From CAZNKU01 sp045545235 (GTDB lineage: Bacteria > Bacillota > Clostridia > Monoglobales > Firm-18): a stretch of 64,000 nucleotides of DNA. Both the position numbers and the translations under genes were made by a program. The DNA lies in the NCBI GenBank assembly GCA_045545235.1, contig JAZQAN010000064.1:182022-246021 (forward strand). The letters are read 5' to 3'. The notes below the pieces were generated by a model. It had not been told where the DNA came from. It was given only the letters and a program-made list of their open reading frames with translations, and did no database searches. Position 1 is the stretch's first letter; each line of letters begins with the position of its first letter. Positions 63,284 through 64,000 of the stretch are shown in pieces.

Positions 63284-63835
63284 ATGAATTATGCTACAAT
63301 AAAAAAGAATGACATTGCAAATGGTCCGGGGATTCGCGTTTCACTTTTTGTAAGTGGTTGCCGACACAGATGTAAAAACTGTTTTAATAGTGAAGCATGG
63401 GATTTTAACTATGGACAGGAATTTAACGAAAAAGTTATTAATGAGATTATGGAATATCTGAAACCTGATTTTGTTGAGGGTATATCCCTTTTGGGTGGTG
63501 AACCTTTTGAACCTGAAAATCAGGAAGGGTTAATAAAACTGCTTGAGAAAATCAGAAGTGAACTTCCGGGCAAAAATGTATGGTGTTATACAGGTTTTAC
63601 ATTCGAAACTGATTTGATGAACGGCAACAATACAACAAAACGTTTATTATCGTTAATTGACGTACTTGTTGACGGCAAGTTTGTAGAAGAATTAAAAGAC
63701 CCATCCCTTATATTCCGTGGCTCTTCAAATCAGAATATTATTGACGTTCCAAAGTCTTTGAATGCAAATTCAACCGTATTACTTGAAGGAACCTGGAAAA
63801 GAAAAATGGGATCAACAAATATATACGATGCGTAA
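63284..63835 (+). CDS. nrdG: anaerobic ribonucleotide reductase activating protein
   Basis: A 183-residue radical SAM enzyme that generates the glycyl radical of NrdD. The cluster motif is GCRHRCKNCFN (CxxxCxxC, about residues 26-36), and LLGGEPFEPEN is the SAM-binding GGE motif. An AAGGA site precedes the ATG. It follows nrdD after an intergenic terminator, so partial readthrough is the likely way it is expressed. Confidence 0.95.
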   Translation: MNYATIKKNDIANGPGIRVSLFVSGCRHRCKNCFNSEAWDFNYGQEFNEKVINEIMEYLKPDFVEGISLLGGEPFEPENQEGLIKLLEKIRSELPGKNVWCYTGFTFETDLMNGNNTTKRLLSLIDVLVDGKFVEELKDPSLIFRGSSNQNIIDVPKSLNANSTVLLEGTWKRKMGSTNIYDA

Positions 63836-63839
63836 AATC

Positions 63840-63863
63840 AGGGTTGTAATCTTTTACAACCCT
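63840..63863 (+). terminator. hairpin after nrdG
   Basis: A perfect 10-bp stem AGGGTTGTAA/TTACAACCCT (63840-63849 with 63854-63863) and a 4-base loop. No T run follows, so it is a weak terminator or an mRNA-end structure. Confidence 0.6.
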
Positions 63864-63921
63864 CAGACCGTCGAAAAAGTTGTTCTATCGCAAATGACTT
63901 AATAATTATGTTTGAATGTAG

Positions 63922-63941
63922 GGCAAGGGTTTACTCTTGCC
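63922..63941. repeat. small hairpin in the right-hand intergenic tail
   Basis: GGCAAG/CTTGCC arms with a short loop lie in a GTAGGGCAAGGGTTTACTCTTGCC context. I associate this kind of sequence with dispersed intergenic repeats in Clostridia, but only one copy is in this window. Confidence 0.4.
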
Positions 63942-63962
63942 GAAAAATAAAAACAACTATAA

Positions 63963-63997
63963 AACCGCAAGGAAAACATCGAATTTTCCTTGCGGTT
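63963..63997. terminator. perfect 14-bp hairpin at the window's right end
   Basis: AACCGCAAGGAAAA (63963-63976) pairs with 63984-63997 around a 7-base loop. It shares the CAAGGAAAACAT core and GGTTATT tail with the hairpin at 5834-5877. It probably ends a gene converging from beyond the edge. Confidence 0.65.
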
Positions 63998-64000
63998 ATT

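Noticed and set aside
1..64000. CRISPR array, insertion sequence, prophage or defence island
   Set aside because: No regular spaced repeats, transposase, integrase or known defence genes were found; the window is almost entirely core metabolism.

Overview
The window is AT-rich chromosomal DNA of an anaerobic low-GC Firmicute, most likely of class Clostridia. This rests on the gene order nusB-xseA-xseB-ispA-dxs-tlyA-nadK-argR-recN, a class III (anaerobic) ribonucleotide reductase, a SpoIID-like sporulation-type protein, strong AAGGAGG ribosome binding sites and sigma-A type promoters. I cannot name a species. No insertion sequence, prophage, CRISPR array, rRNA or plasmid gene was seen.

Layout. 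1-5.8 kb (+): a catabolic cluster holding a glycerol-1-phosphate dehydrogenase that runs off the left edge, an FAD oxidoreductase, a glycerophosphodiester phosphodiesterase and a GH115-like protein. 5.9-13.7 kb (-): a seven-gene aromatic amino acid operon (aroF-tyrA-aroB-aroA-aroC-pheA-aroE/aroK fusion). It is preceded by a short Phe/Tyr-rich leader peptide and an attenuator not expected from the protein genes alone. 13.7-20 kb: a YaiI/YqxD protein, yajC, a membrane glycosyltransferase, and radA-rdgB-histidine kinase. 20-23.5 kb (-): two HAD hydrolases, a GH3 enzyme and tRNA-Lys. 23.6-29.9 kb: a small membrane protein, secD-secF, a neurotransmitter:sodium symporter-type transporter, a ClC transporter, an exonuclease and tRNA-Leu. 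30-32.7 kb (-): an MBL-fold hydrolase, an F420-hydrogenase-beta-like iron-sulfur protein and a RelQ-like alarmone synthetase. 32.8-35 kb (+): a yybP-ykoY (manganese) riboswitch driving two tandem CaCA exchangers. 35-37.4 kb (-): a three-gene SpoIID-like/peptidoglycan-binding module. 37.4-51 kb (mostly -): an Ldh_2 dehydrogenase, pncB, a YcdB/YcdC-type secreted protein, guaB-ppx-dusB, DUF554 and DUF1015 proteins, nagB, nagA and a Gfo/Idh/MocA oxidoreductase. The last is divergent from an AraC regulator. 52-60.8 kb (+): the nusB-to-recN operon plus an RseC-like protein. 60.8-63.8 kb (+): nrdD-nrdG behind paired NrdR boxes.

How it works together. Most of the window is core metabolism in tightly overlapping operons. 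The more interesting content is regulatory. It includes a ribosome-mediated attenuator for aromatic amino acids, an ON-type manganese riboswitch, NrdR boxes 32 bp apart around a consensus promoter, a 20-bp palindrome upstream of the symporter, and two hairpins that place the next gene's Shine-Dalgarno in the 3' arm ahead of a T run. No stretch longer than about 300 bases lacks a gene. Coordinates and motifs were read by eye; family assignments come from motif recognition without database searches.
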